Of a DNA stretch of 6,416 nucleotides, positions 1 to 6,416 are shown one piece after another. The translations under genes and the position numbers were made by a program. The stretch comes from Chlamydiota bacterium. GTDB taxonomy: Bacteria; Chlamydiota; Chlamydiia; Chlamydiales; JAJFMB01. The first letter of the stretch is position 1. Each line of letters starts with the position of its first letter. Below the pieces are notes generated by a model, which did no database searches, was not told the origin of the DNA, and was given only the letters and a program-made list of their open reading frames with translations. Location: contig JAJFMB010000331.1 in NCBI GenBank assembly GCA_021772355.1, forward strand, positions 1-6,416, in the 5' to 3' direction.

Positions 1-1029
1 GACGAAAGTTTAACTTCACCTGTAAATTCCTATGCACAACTAATCAATAATATTAAATTTCTCCTTCTACCGCACTATACATTAAATGAAACCGAATTCG
101 ACATCATACTTCATGATACCATTCCGAAGGAACTTAATGAATTGTCAAATCAACAATTAAGTGACAAAGAAAGAGATGGCCTAAATATACTTCTCGTTGA
201 TAGAGAGGCCATACGCATAGCACAATCGATAGAGTCAGACACTTTATCAGAAGTCTTCAACGGTCCCTATCCAGCTTTTGTCATACCTCCAAATATGAAT
301 CGTGATGACATAAATAAATATGGAAGCGCTCTCTATAATAAATCTATTGTACATGCATTAAAACTCTTTGCGCAAACACCAGAAGGCAGAGCCAAAGCAG
401 CAGACAACTTTGCTCGGGCTTATCAATGTGCAGATAACGATACTAAAAAACAGCTTTATGAAATGCTAAAAGAAGAAATTGGAAAGGATGCACCACTATT
501 TAAGATTATCGATGCGAAAATTCATTACATTGATAACATTGACGAACAACTAAATAACATCTATCAAGACGCCAAAAATGAAAATACGTCAATTACTTCA
601 TTGCTTCAAGACTTTTATGGCGATGAAATGCCTCCTGAGGTGATTCCCTACGCATTTAATGCCTTTGTTGATGGTCCCATTATGGATAATATGATCATGG
701 AGTGCGCCAAGGAAAGAGGTGGTTCCAGATCATTCCAGGAAGCGCATAGTACTATCATGCACCAAACCGAGCAAATGTTTCCTCCCGACACCCTTTCTGA
801 AAAGGACTACAACACTCTTTCTAAAAGGATTGCCGATAAACTACTTACCTTTGCCGAAACGACCATGAATGAAACGGAAAAAGCCTTTCAGCAAAAAGGT
901 TTAGAAAAAGGCGCAATGACAGAAACTGAGGGAACTATTAGAAAATTTGCATGTAATGTAAATCAAAAAACTAAAAATACCATACAAAATGGCATTAATA
1001 TTGATGCAGATCAGTATAAAAACGCAAAA
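1..1029 (+). other. N-terminal part visible in window, unrecognised, mostly helical (residues 1-343)
   Basis: No domain is recognisable here. The sequence alternates amphipathic helices with short loops. A hydrophobic patch, LNILLV (61-66), is followed by a Pro-rich loop, FVIPP (94-98). Residues 136-160 (ending in KKQLYEMLKEEI) look like a diverged member of the Y..L...D...L.E.L hairpin found repeatedly further on. The true N-terminus is upstream, so nothing can be said about a signal or an N-terminal targeting domain. Confidence 0.5.
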
Positions 1030-4000
1030 GAATGTGCGAATAGTTTAAACTCCATGACTGTCGAACAAAAAGAAGCTGCAATTAATGCTCTTTTATGTGG
1101 GGCAGTAGCTGCAAAGCGTGGGAATGCCTTACAGTTTTTGACGGTGCTTCGAGAGCTTTCAAATGATGCTACAAAAAAAATGATTACAGAGAGTGTTGAA
1201 AACACATTTACAGCCGGGGGTGTTGAGCTTCAGCTATTATCGGACTTTCGTGAAAATTGCAGCTTTTTTGATAGCGTTAGAGAGAAATTAGGTGAAATCT
1301 GTACTAACTTTACAGACGCTGATACGATCACAGACCGCTTAAAAGATGCAATCACTTCAATCAACAAGGACAGAGAAAAGAAGATTCCTGAAAGCAGGTT
1401 TATGGAAACAGTTTTGATCTTGAGAGAATCTATCAAAAATGACTCCAATCATGTGATGGATAAAATTGCTGAACGAAACGTACTCCTGAGGACTGTGGAA
1501 AAATTTCAAGCAAAACGCACCTTTGGTTTGGGTACGATGCGGACAAAATGGAAATCGCAACGCCAACGCTTTCAAAATGAGTTTAGAAGAACATCTGATC
1601 CGAATGAATCAGCTCGTAAAATCACTCAATTTTGTGCTCTGTATGTAAGTGAGGGGCCAAAACAAGAAAGAGGACAAAGACTTGAGGAAATGAAGGATTT
1701 CCTCTCTGATTTTCTACCTCGCCTAAGTGAATCCGATCGCGCACATTTCGTCAATAACATGGATCAAATAAAAGAGATCTCTACAGATTTAAATCAGTTT
1801 GTAGAAAACTCAACGTTATTAACGACAGATTACTATCTTAGCAAGCTTGAAAAAGATGGAAACAACACTACACTCCTTAAAGGAGCCCTTGATAACGCTG
1901 TGAACAACCCTCATAGTAGCGAGACCGAAAAGAAAGACAAACTGCTTCACATCTATGATCATTTAGTCACAAAAGGAATGAGTAAGGATGCAAAAGAATT
2001 TTTACAAATGATCAAAGAAGAGTCTAAAAGGGGCGCCACTGTCCTTGGTATTGAGGTTTCAGACTCATTCATGAACACTAATAAAGCAGCTCTTGAGGGG
2101 GCTTTTTATTCTATTAATGCTGCTAAGGATCAAAGTGTTACGTATGTGGATGAGGGCGGAAATACATCAACTACGGTTATCTTAAAAAACCGAGAAGATA
2201 TAGACGATATCATAAATGCCTATAACCAAGGTTTTGTGACATATAATCAAATTGCCAAAAAGATCGATGATTTTGCTGACAGACTCCCGAGTTATGAAAG
2301 AGCACAGTTCCGTTCCGAAAATCTGATTCCTAAAAATTTGAGTGTAACTGGAAGCGAATTTGACGATCCAAATGGTATAAGCAAGCAAGCGAACATCATT
2401 CGCAAAGAGATCGCTCAAGCCAAAACAACCCAAGAAAAAGAGAACGTTATTCAGCGGCACCTAAATGTCCTTGGCAGACTACCCGAGACGTTGAAAAACA
2501 GTGAAGATATTAATAAGATTAGAAATGAGTTAATCAACATCTATAATCACTTAACTCCGGGGGATCGCGCGATTCTTTTTGAAAAATTGGGAGAAGGAAA
2601 TGAGTTCCTTAAAAGCGTGCAAAAAGAAATCGTGAAAAAAAACATGAAAACTGGAGAGATGAAACAAATTTTAGTCAGTACTAGTGAGATCAAAGGTAAA
2701 CAGGTAAGGCGTTACAAAACCATCGAAAACGAAACGGTTAATGAATGTTTTAATAATGCTAAACAGACAGATCATGAAAATTGTAAAGCAGACTTTCCAA
2801 GGGTGCCTGTCATGACGATTGGCGACACCACAATGAATAACCCATCTTTTGAGGATGGAGTAAAGGAAATTAGAGCAACATTTGGTGAGAACACAGCCGA
2901 TTTTATTGCTCCTTTGTTAATACAAAATTTTATTAATCCAATTTCCGGAACAGCAACATCCGAACTCCAAGATCTTGTTAATAAAGATTTGCATGTTAGC
3001 GTACCTAAAAACGATCAAGGCCGCACTATAGAAGAAATAAGACCGGGCGCTCGCACTGTTTCAGCCAAAAAATCTGGTGATAACCTGATCGTAAGGCAAA
3101 GCGTTGTCTTTTCCATTTGGTATACAAAAGATGATATGAAACAACTAGGGTACGTGTGTTTATCAAAAGAATTGACAATCCCTATTAATCAAATTCCTAC
3201 TTTAGAAGAAATAAAAAGCAATACAGCTTATATGCCAGACTTAACAGTGAAGGGCGAAATCTCTAGCGTTTTTGATACTGTGGAAGCTGCCAATGCCTAT
3301 CTTAAAAAAGGAAAAATGAAGATAGTACCTCCACTTTTAGGAGAAAGACTTGCTACTGCTGCACGAAGAAGATTTTCCATATTAGTGAGAGGTGGAGCCA
3401 GTCTAAAATTGAGAGTTGTCAATGCAGTAAGTAACGCACCTCAGAACATTGCCTCTGCTGCAAATAGGGTGTTCACCATTTTATCGAAAATAACATTGCC
3501 TAAAGCAACAATGAGTAGATTTGCCGCTTACGCACGATCATCAATGATAGCTCAAAAAATCTCTTCTGCTAAAACCCCTGAGGCAAAAACTGCGGCGGCT
3601 ACGAAATATCTTAAAACATTGAGCGATCGCTCAATAAGTAATGTTGAAAGTACCAGAGCTGAATTCATCGCAGTTTATGAGAAGTTAAAAACTGATGATC
3701 AGAAGGTTTTGATGGAAGCCTTTAGAGATAAAGTTTCTGCATTTGAAAATGGTTTTGTCACCCAAGAAATTTTAAATATGAATATTGATCAACATGAAGG
3801 GCATTTTCTTGCGGAGACTTTTTCTATGGGAGAAACTCGAGAGAAAATCACTCAGTCGCAACGATTCTTAGACGGGATACCTGATTTTAATGCAAGGGAT
3901 GAACGAGAAACCGAATTTCAACGTGCAACGATTACTGTTGGTGCAATCAAGTCCTATGAAGCAGGAGTAGAGGCCGGTTCAGAATCAGAACAACGAAAAA

Positions 4001-6416
4001 AAGACGTATTAGATAGCTTACAAACGGAGTTAGACGGTAATGAAGACGCTGCACATTTTGCTTCATTTTGCCTATGTGCCGGACCAACTACAGATATCGT
4101 GATGAGCCACCTCGTAAATGACTTATGTTTGAATACATTTGAATTGTATAGTGCAACAAATCTAAGTCCTAAAGATATTAAAGCGAATGTGGGTATTCAC
4201 TCTACTGTAACGAAGAAGGATGGATACCTGGTTGTCACGCAAAACACATCATACATCATAAAGTCCGCAGCAGACGAATCCGCGAAATATAATGGTAAAC
4301 TCATTGTTGCAAGTAGGACCATTAAAATCCCGCTAAAGGAAATACCGACAAAAGACGAATTAGAAAATTATAACACAATGACGGAAGCAAGAAAAGAGCG
4401 ACTTAACAAAGCAATATATATCTCCACATACATATCGCCTACATTTGAACAAACCGAACTAAATGAATGGCTATCAAAAGAAATACAACCATCAACCCTA
4501 CTTGCTGAACCCAAAGAACGGCAGTATTTGGATAAAACAATCGACACTGTTCGTGAAGCGTTTAGTAAAAGTCAGAAAGTGATCCTTAAGGATGGGATGA
4601 TTGTTCCTAAGAAACGTAGTGGGGGATCGACGAGAAAGGCAGGAAAAAGCGAGGAGTCAAAAAAAGCGATTGAACACATTTTGCTTCAATTGGAAGAAAA
4701 CTGCCCCGCTGATGCCTCATTAGAACAAAAAGAGCAAGCAAGAGAGCTCTTGGGTATTCTCTATCAGAACAAGTGGGCGATGGCTGTCATTAACCACAAG
4801 AAAAATGCTGGCCTCAAAGAATTAATGCAAAATCTAGCCTCTAAAGCGCAAGAGGTGAGCACAGAATCTTATCCTTTCATGGATGACGGCACGAAATTCT
4901 TCGAACCAACGGCCTTTATTAAAAACTTTGTCCTTTCTGACAATCCTCAAATACGAAGAGATTTTTTATCTGCAAGCGGTATCTATTTCACAAGTGAGGA
5001 ATTATTTACACAGTTATCAGACCTTTATGCAGATCGAACAACAACAACTGAGCAGAAGCAGCAAATCGTTAGATTCGTGACGGAGTGGTGTTCAGATTCT
5101 GACAATAAAAGTGAAATTTCTAAAGTGAAAAGTCAGATAGAAAGTATTATCAGTATAACTAATGACGGTGTTGACAAATCAGCAATTGCGCCGCTTTTAA
5201 CAGCATCTCCTGTAGCCTCTAAGGCAGCTAGTTACACCTCAGAGACATCCACAGAAGATCTATTTGTTGATGTAAGGAGTGGTAGAGTAGACCCGAGTGA
5301 CACCAAAAACTATGCAGAAAGTTTGACGAATTTGACTCGCAATCATATGAAGGATATTTCATTAAAAGAGTTTTGCAAACAAAGCTGGAACAAGAAAGGA
5401 AAAGAAACAAATGCTCCTCACGTAACTGCTATGATAGGGCATTTCAATGATGTCAGCACACATGTTCGAGAAGCTATTCTTCAATCCGAAAACATGGATG
5501 AAGCGCAACGCATGATCGCATTTTTTATCGATGTTGCTGATCAATGCATAAAGCCTCCTACAAATAACTATAATGATGCGCAAGCTATTCGAGCGGCTAT
5601 TAACAGCGGACCTATTGGAAGATTGGTAGGTAGATTAGAAAACACAAAAAAATTAGATTCTGCTCATATCAAAAAACTAAATCAATTAAATGAACTCTTC
5701 AGTACTGATGGAAGCAGTAAAAACCAACGAGACGCTTATGGGCAATACCCTAACCAAAACTTCATTCCTTATATGGGGACGATGCTTACTGATTTAACGT
5801 TCATCGATGATGGAAACCCATCAAAGAATGACAATGGTGAACTCAACGCTAATAAATTACTGTTACACTCTCAATTTCCCAATACTTTTAGAAGTATGCG
5901 GCAAAGTGCAAGTAAAAATGCTTCAAATAAACTGCACTTTGATATCGATCGCTCAATAGCTTCTTCTCGGAATTCTATCGCTGAAAAAAGCAATAATCTA
6001 GGAGTGGATGCTGATGAAATTCACTATCAACGCTCTGAAAATTTAATGCCGAGAGGAGATAAGGACAAGGCAGAAACAGAAACATTAAACTACTCAAGAT
6101 CAAAAATTACTAGTGATCTCACTACTAATCAACTCAAAAAATTTGCTGCTGGTTGGAACGTCGATCAACTCATTGATGGCTTAGATCGCTTGACTAAAGA
6201 ACAGCCTACTTCCCTTATTAATCATTTAATCAAGGGAGCTGCATCAGATGATCAAATCTTCGATAAACTTCTAGGTGTTCTTGATAGAGTTAAAGACGAG
6301 GATCAAAAGACTTTGATCTATTCCGGAATAGCAAAGACGGCACTGAAAAAACCTAGCCACAAAAATGCCGATAAAATCAATTTATTGTTCGCCTCTGATC
6401 AACATCGAGAACCGGT
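1..6416 (+). CDS. Giant multidomain protein with REM-RasGEF cassette, partial at both ends (probable translocated effector)
   Basis: Frame 1 is open from the first to the last base: 2138 codons without a stop, plus two bases of the next codon. Neither start nor stop is present. The first in-frame ATG (base 295, residue 99) is not a plausible start, because the coding pattern continues upstream of it. The protein is rich in Lys, Glu, Asp and Asn, appears mainly alpha-helical, has few Cys and Trp, and shows no hydrophobic run long enough to span a membrane, so it looks soluble. Domains in order: unrecognised helical N-terminal part; paired 34-residue repeats (344-410); more helical sequence; a module present twice (797-1080 and 1179-1461); REM (about 1633-1730); RasGEF (about 1768-2018); paired 33-residue repeats (2056-2125). 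The RasGEF part should catalyse GDP release from a Ras-family GTPase. In a bacterium that target would be in the host, so secretion (type IV or type III) is inferred, not seen. A protist gene is the alternative. Coding status is certain; the effector role is moderately likely. Confidence 0.97.
1030..1230 (+). repeat. Pair of about 34-residue helical repeats, N-terminal set (residues 344-410)
   Basis: Two similar units follow each other: SLNSMTVEQKEAAINALL (348-365) and VLRELSNDATKKMITESV (382-399), 34 residues apart. Each has a short helix ending in L..(M/L), a polar turn holding an acidic residue and Gln or Lys, and a longer amphipathic helix. The pattern resembles an alpha-solenoid such as TPR- or HEAT-like repeats, but it fits no consensus I know. 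A closely similar pair occurs at bases 6166-6375, after the RasGEF domain. Binding of a partner protein is the usual job of such repeats, which is an inference here. Confidence 0.5.
1231..2388 (+). other. Central helical region, unrecognised (residues 411-796)
   Basis: This region contains several copies of a loose hairpin pattern: FLSDFLPRLSESDRAHFVNNM (567-587) is close to IYNHLTPGDRAILFEKL of the module, and LLHIYDHL (648-655) is another. A strongly basic stretch, about 506-575, contains RTKWKSQRQRFQNEFRR (514-530). Residues 720-736 (GNTSTTVILKNREDIDD) look like a short beta segment. RSENLIP (771-777) nearly repeats the closing motif of the RasGEF domain (RSENLMP, 2011-2017). No family can be named. 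Confidence 0.45.
2389..3240 (+). repeat. Duplicated protein module, copy 1 (helical part plus beta-rich domain), residues 797-1080
   Basis: This is the first of two diverged copies of a module of about 280 residues, offset from the second by 378-383 residues throughout. It opens with a helical stretch (AKTTQEKE at 807-814), then a hairpin with IYNHLTPGDRAILFEKL (847-863). Next come a TIGD turn (819-822) and GENTADFIAPLL (962-973), then LVNKDLHVS (992-1000). It closes with an apparent beta domain, GDNLIVRQSVVFSI (1026-1039) to ELTIPINQIPTLEEI (1057-1071). The alternating hydrophobic residues and short loops in the last part suggest a small beta sandwich or sheet. I do not recognise the family. 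The duplication is read directly from matching blocks in the translation; the fold is inference. Confidence 0.75.
3346..3579 (+). other. Acid-free basic segment of the protein (residues 1116-1193)
   Basis: Between E1115 and E1194 there is no Asp or Glu in 78 residues, while 14 are Lys or Arg, in a protein that is elsewhere dense in acidic residues. It begins with ARRRFSILVRGG (1121-1132) and continues with Ala-, Ser- and Val-rich amphipathic stretches (RVVNAVSNAPQNIASAANRV, 1138-1157). It lies between the beta domain of module copy 1 and the start of copy 2. Such segments often bind acidic lipid head groups or nucleic acid; nothing here proves either. Confidence 0.7.
3535..4383 (+). repeat. 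Duplicated protein module, copy 2, residues 1179-1461
   Basis: This is the second copy of the module that begins at base 2389, with the same blocks in the same order. MIAQKISSAKTPEAK (1182-1196) matches the copy 1 opening; VYEKLKTDDQKVLMEAF (1225-1241) matches the IYNHL hairpin; TVG (1314-1316) matches TIGD; NEDAAHFASFCL (1347-1358) matches GENTADFIAPLL; and LVNDLCLNT (1371-1379) matches LVNKDLHVS. The beta part has GYLVVTQNTSYII (1408-1420) and RTIKIPLKEIPTKDEL (1439-1454). The two copies differ at most residues and share no long DNA identity, so the duplication is old or the copies have diverged under selection. It is followed by a charged linker leading to the REM-RasGEF cassette. Function unknown. 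Confidence 0.75.
3618..3635. repeat. 18-bp perfect palindrome inside the coding sequence
   Basis: The 18 bases centred on GCGATCGC equal their own reverse complement; the symmetry breaks at the next base on each side. It encodes LSDRSI (1207-1212). Thirteen of its bases (CGATCGCTCAATA, starting at 3624 and running one base past the palindrome) recur exactly at 5946-5958, where they again encode DRSI. No regulatory role is supported, since it is deep within a gene. Confidence 0.6.
4648..4800 (+). repeat. Partial third copy of the helical part of the module, residues 1550-1600
   Basis: After module copy 2 and its linker, residues KKAIEHILLQLEEN (1554-1567) and RELLGILYQNK (1581-1591) resemble the helical openings of copies 1 and 2, where NELINIYNHL and AEFIAVYEKL hold the same place. 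The Tyr lies 362 residues after its copy 2 counterpart, close to but not exactly the 378 separating copies 1 and 2. No beta domain follows; the REM domain starts about 40 residues later. This may be a truncated third module whose C-terminal part was replaced by the exchange cassette. The match is short, so confidence is limited. Confidence 0.4.
4897..5190 (+). other. REM / RasGEF_N domain, residues about 1633-1730
   Basis: The Ras exchanger motif domain is a helical domain that normally precedes the CDC25 domain, steadies its catalytic hairpin, and in SOS forms part of an allosteric Ras site. Here the recognisable blocks are DFL (1654-1656) followed by FTSEEL (1663-1668), matching 'F..TFL.TYRSF..P.ELL', and then QQIVRFVTEW (1687-1696), matching 'lRVLnvl..Wve'. 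The acidic stretch after it resembles the family's end. It is shorter than the SOS version because the variable insert between the ELL and RVL helices is nearly absent. It is joined to the RasGEF domain by a linker of about 40 residues rich in Ser, Thr and Ala. The call rests on motif order and on its position next to a clear RasGEF domain; alone it would be weak. Confidence 0.8.
5302..6054 (+). other. RasGEF (CDC25-homology) catalytic domain, residues about 1768-2018
   Basis: This domain promotes GDP-to-GTP exchange on Ras-family small GTPases. The family signature can be followed almost end to end: YAESLTNLT (1771-1779) for the 'A.QLT' start; CKQSW (1792-1796) for the 'P.EL...W' block; AP at 1805 with FNDVS (1815-1819) for 'SPN....FN.LS.WV'; FFIDVADQC (1841-1849); NNYN (1855-1858) for 'NNFN'; NSGPIGRL (1868-1875) for SOS-like 'NSSPVYRL'; IPYMGTML (1922-1929) for 'VPFLG.YL'; LTDLTFIDDGNP (1929-1940), nearly the textbook motif; and HYQRSENLMP (2008-2017), matching the closing 'lY..Sl.iEPr' motif. 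The segment at about 1876-1905 sits where the catalytic helical hairpin belongs. Length, about 250 residues, is normal. The Asn of the NSxP motif (1868), which contacts Ras in SOS as I recall, is kept. No key block is missing, so activity is plausible. The exact GTPase (Ras, Rap, Ral or other) cannot be read from the sequence. Confidence 0.93.
6166..6375 (+). repeat. Pair of 33-residue helical repeats, C-terminal set (residues 2056-2125)
   Basis: GLDRLTKEQPTSLINHLIKG (2060-2079) and VLDRVKDEDQKTLIYSGI (2093-2110) are tandem units 33 residues apart. They align with the N-terminal pair at residues 344-410: TKEQ with TVEQ, LINHLIKGA with AINALLCGA, and the second unit with VLRELSNDATKKMI. The same element therefore lies both far upstream and directly downstream of the other domains. 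The window ends shortly after the second unit, so the array may continue. The fold is inferred to be helical; the family is not recognised. Confidence 0.5.

Noticed and set aside
295..297. In-frame ATG as possible start of the large protein
   Set aside because: The frame is open for 98 codons upstream with the same codon use, and no convincing ribosome binding site stands before it. The start is almost certainly outside the window.
2182..2460. Antisense open stretch of 92 codons, and shorter antisense ones near 1011-1575 and 5228-5583
   Set aside because: All lie opposite the continuous + frame, encode Phe/Ser/Cys-rich sequences typical of reversed Lys/Glu-rich coding DNA, and show no recognisable protein family.
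3618..3635. GCGATCGC as the HIP1 element, suggesting a cyanobacterium
   Set aside because: A single full copy in 6.4 kb is far below the density seen in HIP1-rich cyanobacteria, and the protein content points elsewhere.
3618..3635. Palindrome as a rho-independent terminator
   Set aside because: No loop, no T-tract after it, and it lies mid-gene with the frame continuing 2.7 kb further.
4054..4110. Hydrophobic stretch at residues 1352-1370 as a membrane segment
   Set aside because: It contains Asp, Thr, Ser and Pro and aligns with part of the soluble duplicated module (GENTADFI region). It is too polar and short for a transmembrane helix.
4883..5080. + strand frame 2 open stretch of 65 codons
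   Set aside because: It overlaps the REM domain coding sequence in another frame, and its translation resembles nothing. It is a shadow.
1..6416. tRNA, rRNA, CRISPR array, insertion sequence, promoter or operon boundary
   Set aside because: Uninterrupted coding sequence fills the window. No cloverleaf, regularly spaced direct DNA repeats, inverted terminal repeats or transposase-like translation were seen.

Overview
The whole window is the interior of one giant protein-coding gene on the + strand. Reading from base 1, all 2138 complete codons (plus 2 trailing bases) are sense codons. The frame is open at both ends, so the start codon, promoter, ribosome binding site, stop codon and terminator all lie outside. 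No second gene, RNA gene, mobile element or CRISPR array is visible, and the short ORFs in other frames are shadows of this one.

The only part I can assign to a family with confidence is near the C-terminal end of the window: a Ras-type guanine nucleotide exchange cassette. It consists of a REM (RasGEF_N) domain at about residues 1633-1730 followed by a CDC25/RasGEF catalytic domain at about residues 1768-2018. This is a eukaryotic signalling fold. Known bacterial examples are effectors of bacteria that live inside eukaryotic cells, such as the Legionella Dot/Icm effector LegG2. By eye the DNA is A+T-rich (roughly 38-40% G+C), has no introns over 6.4 kb, and encodes a charged, Lys/Glu/Asn-rich protein with no membrane segments. 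I infer an intracellular, protist- or arthropod-associated bacterium of the Legionellales or Chlamydiota type, and a translocated effector. An intron-poor protist gene is not excluded.

Layout in window residue numbers: 1-343, unrecognised, mostly helical; 344-410, a pair of about 34-residue helical repeats; 411-796, unrecognised helical region; 797-1080, module copy 1 (helical hairpins followed by a beta-rich domain); 1081-1178, linker within a basic segment that has no acidic residue from 1116 to 1193; 1179-1461, diverged module copy 2; 1462-1632, linker with a basic cluster and a partial third copy of the helical part; 1633-2018, REM plus RasGEF; 2056-2125, another pair of 33-residue helical repeats related to those at 344-410, running out of the window.

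The picture is a modular scaffold grown by internal duplication, with a host-GTPase exchange factor embedded in it. The duplicated beta-containing module and the helical repeats match no family I can name, and are the most likely undescribed content.
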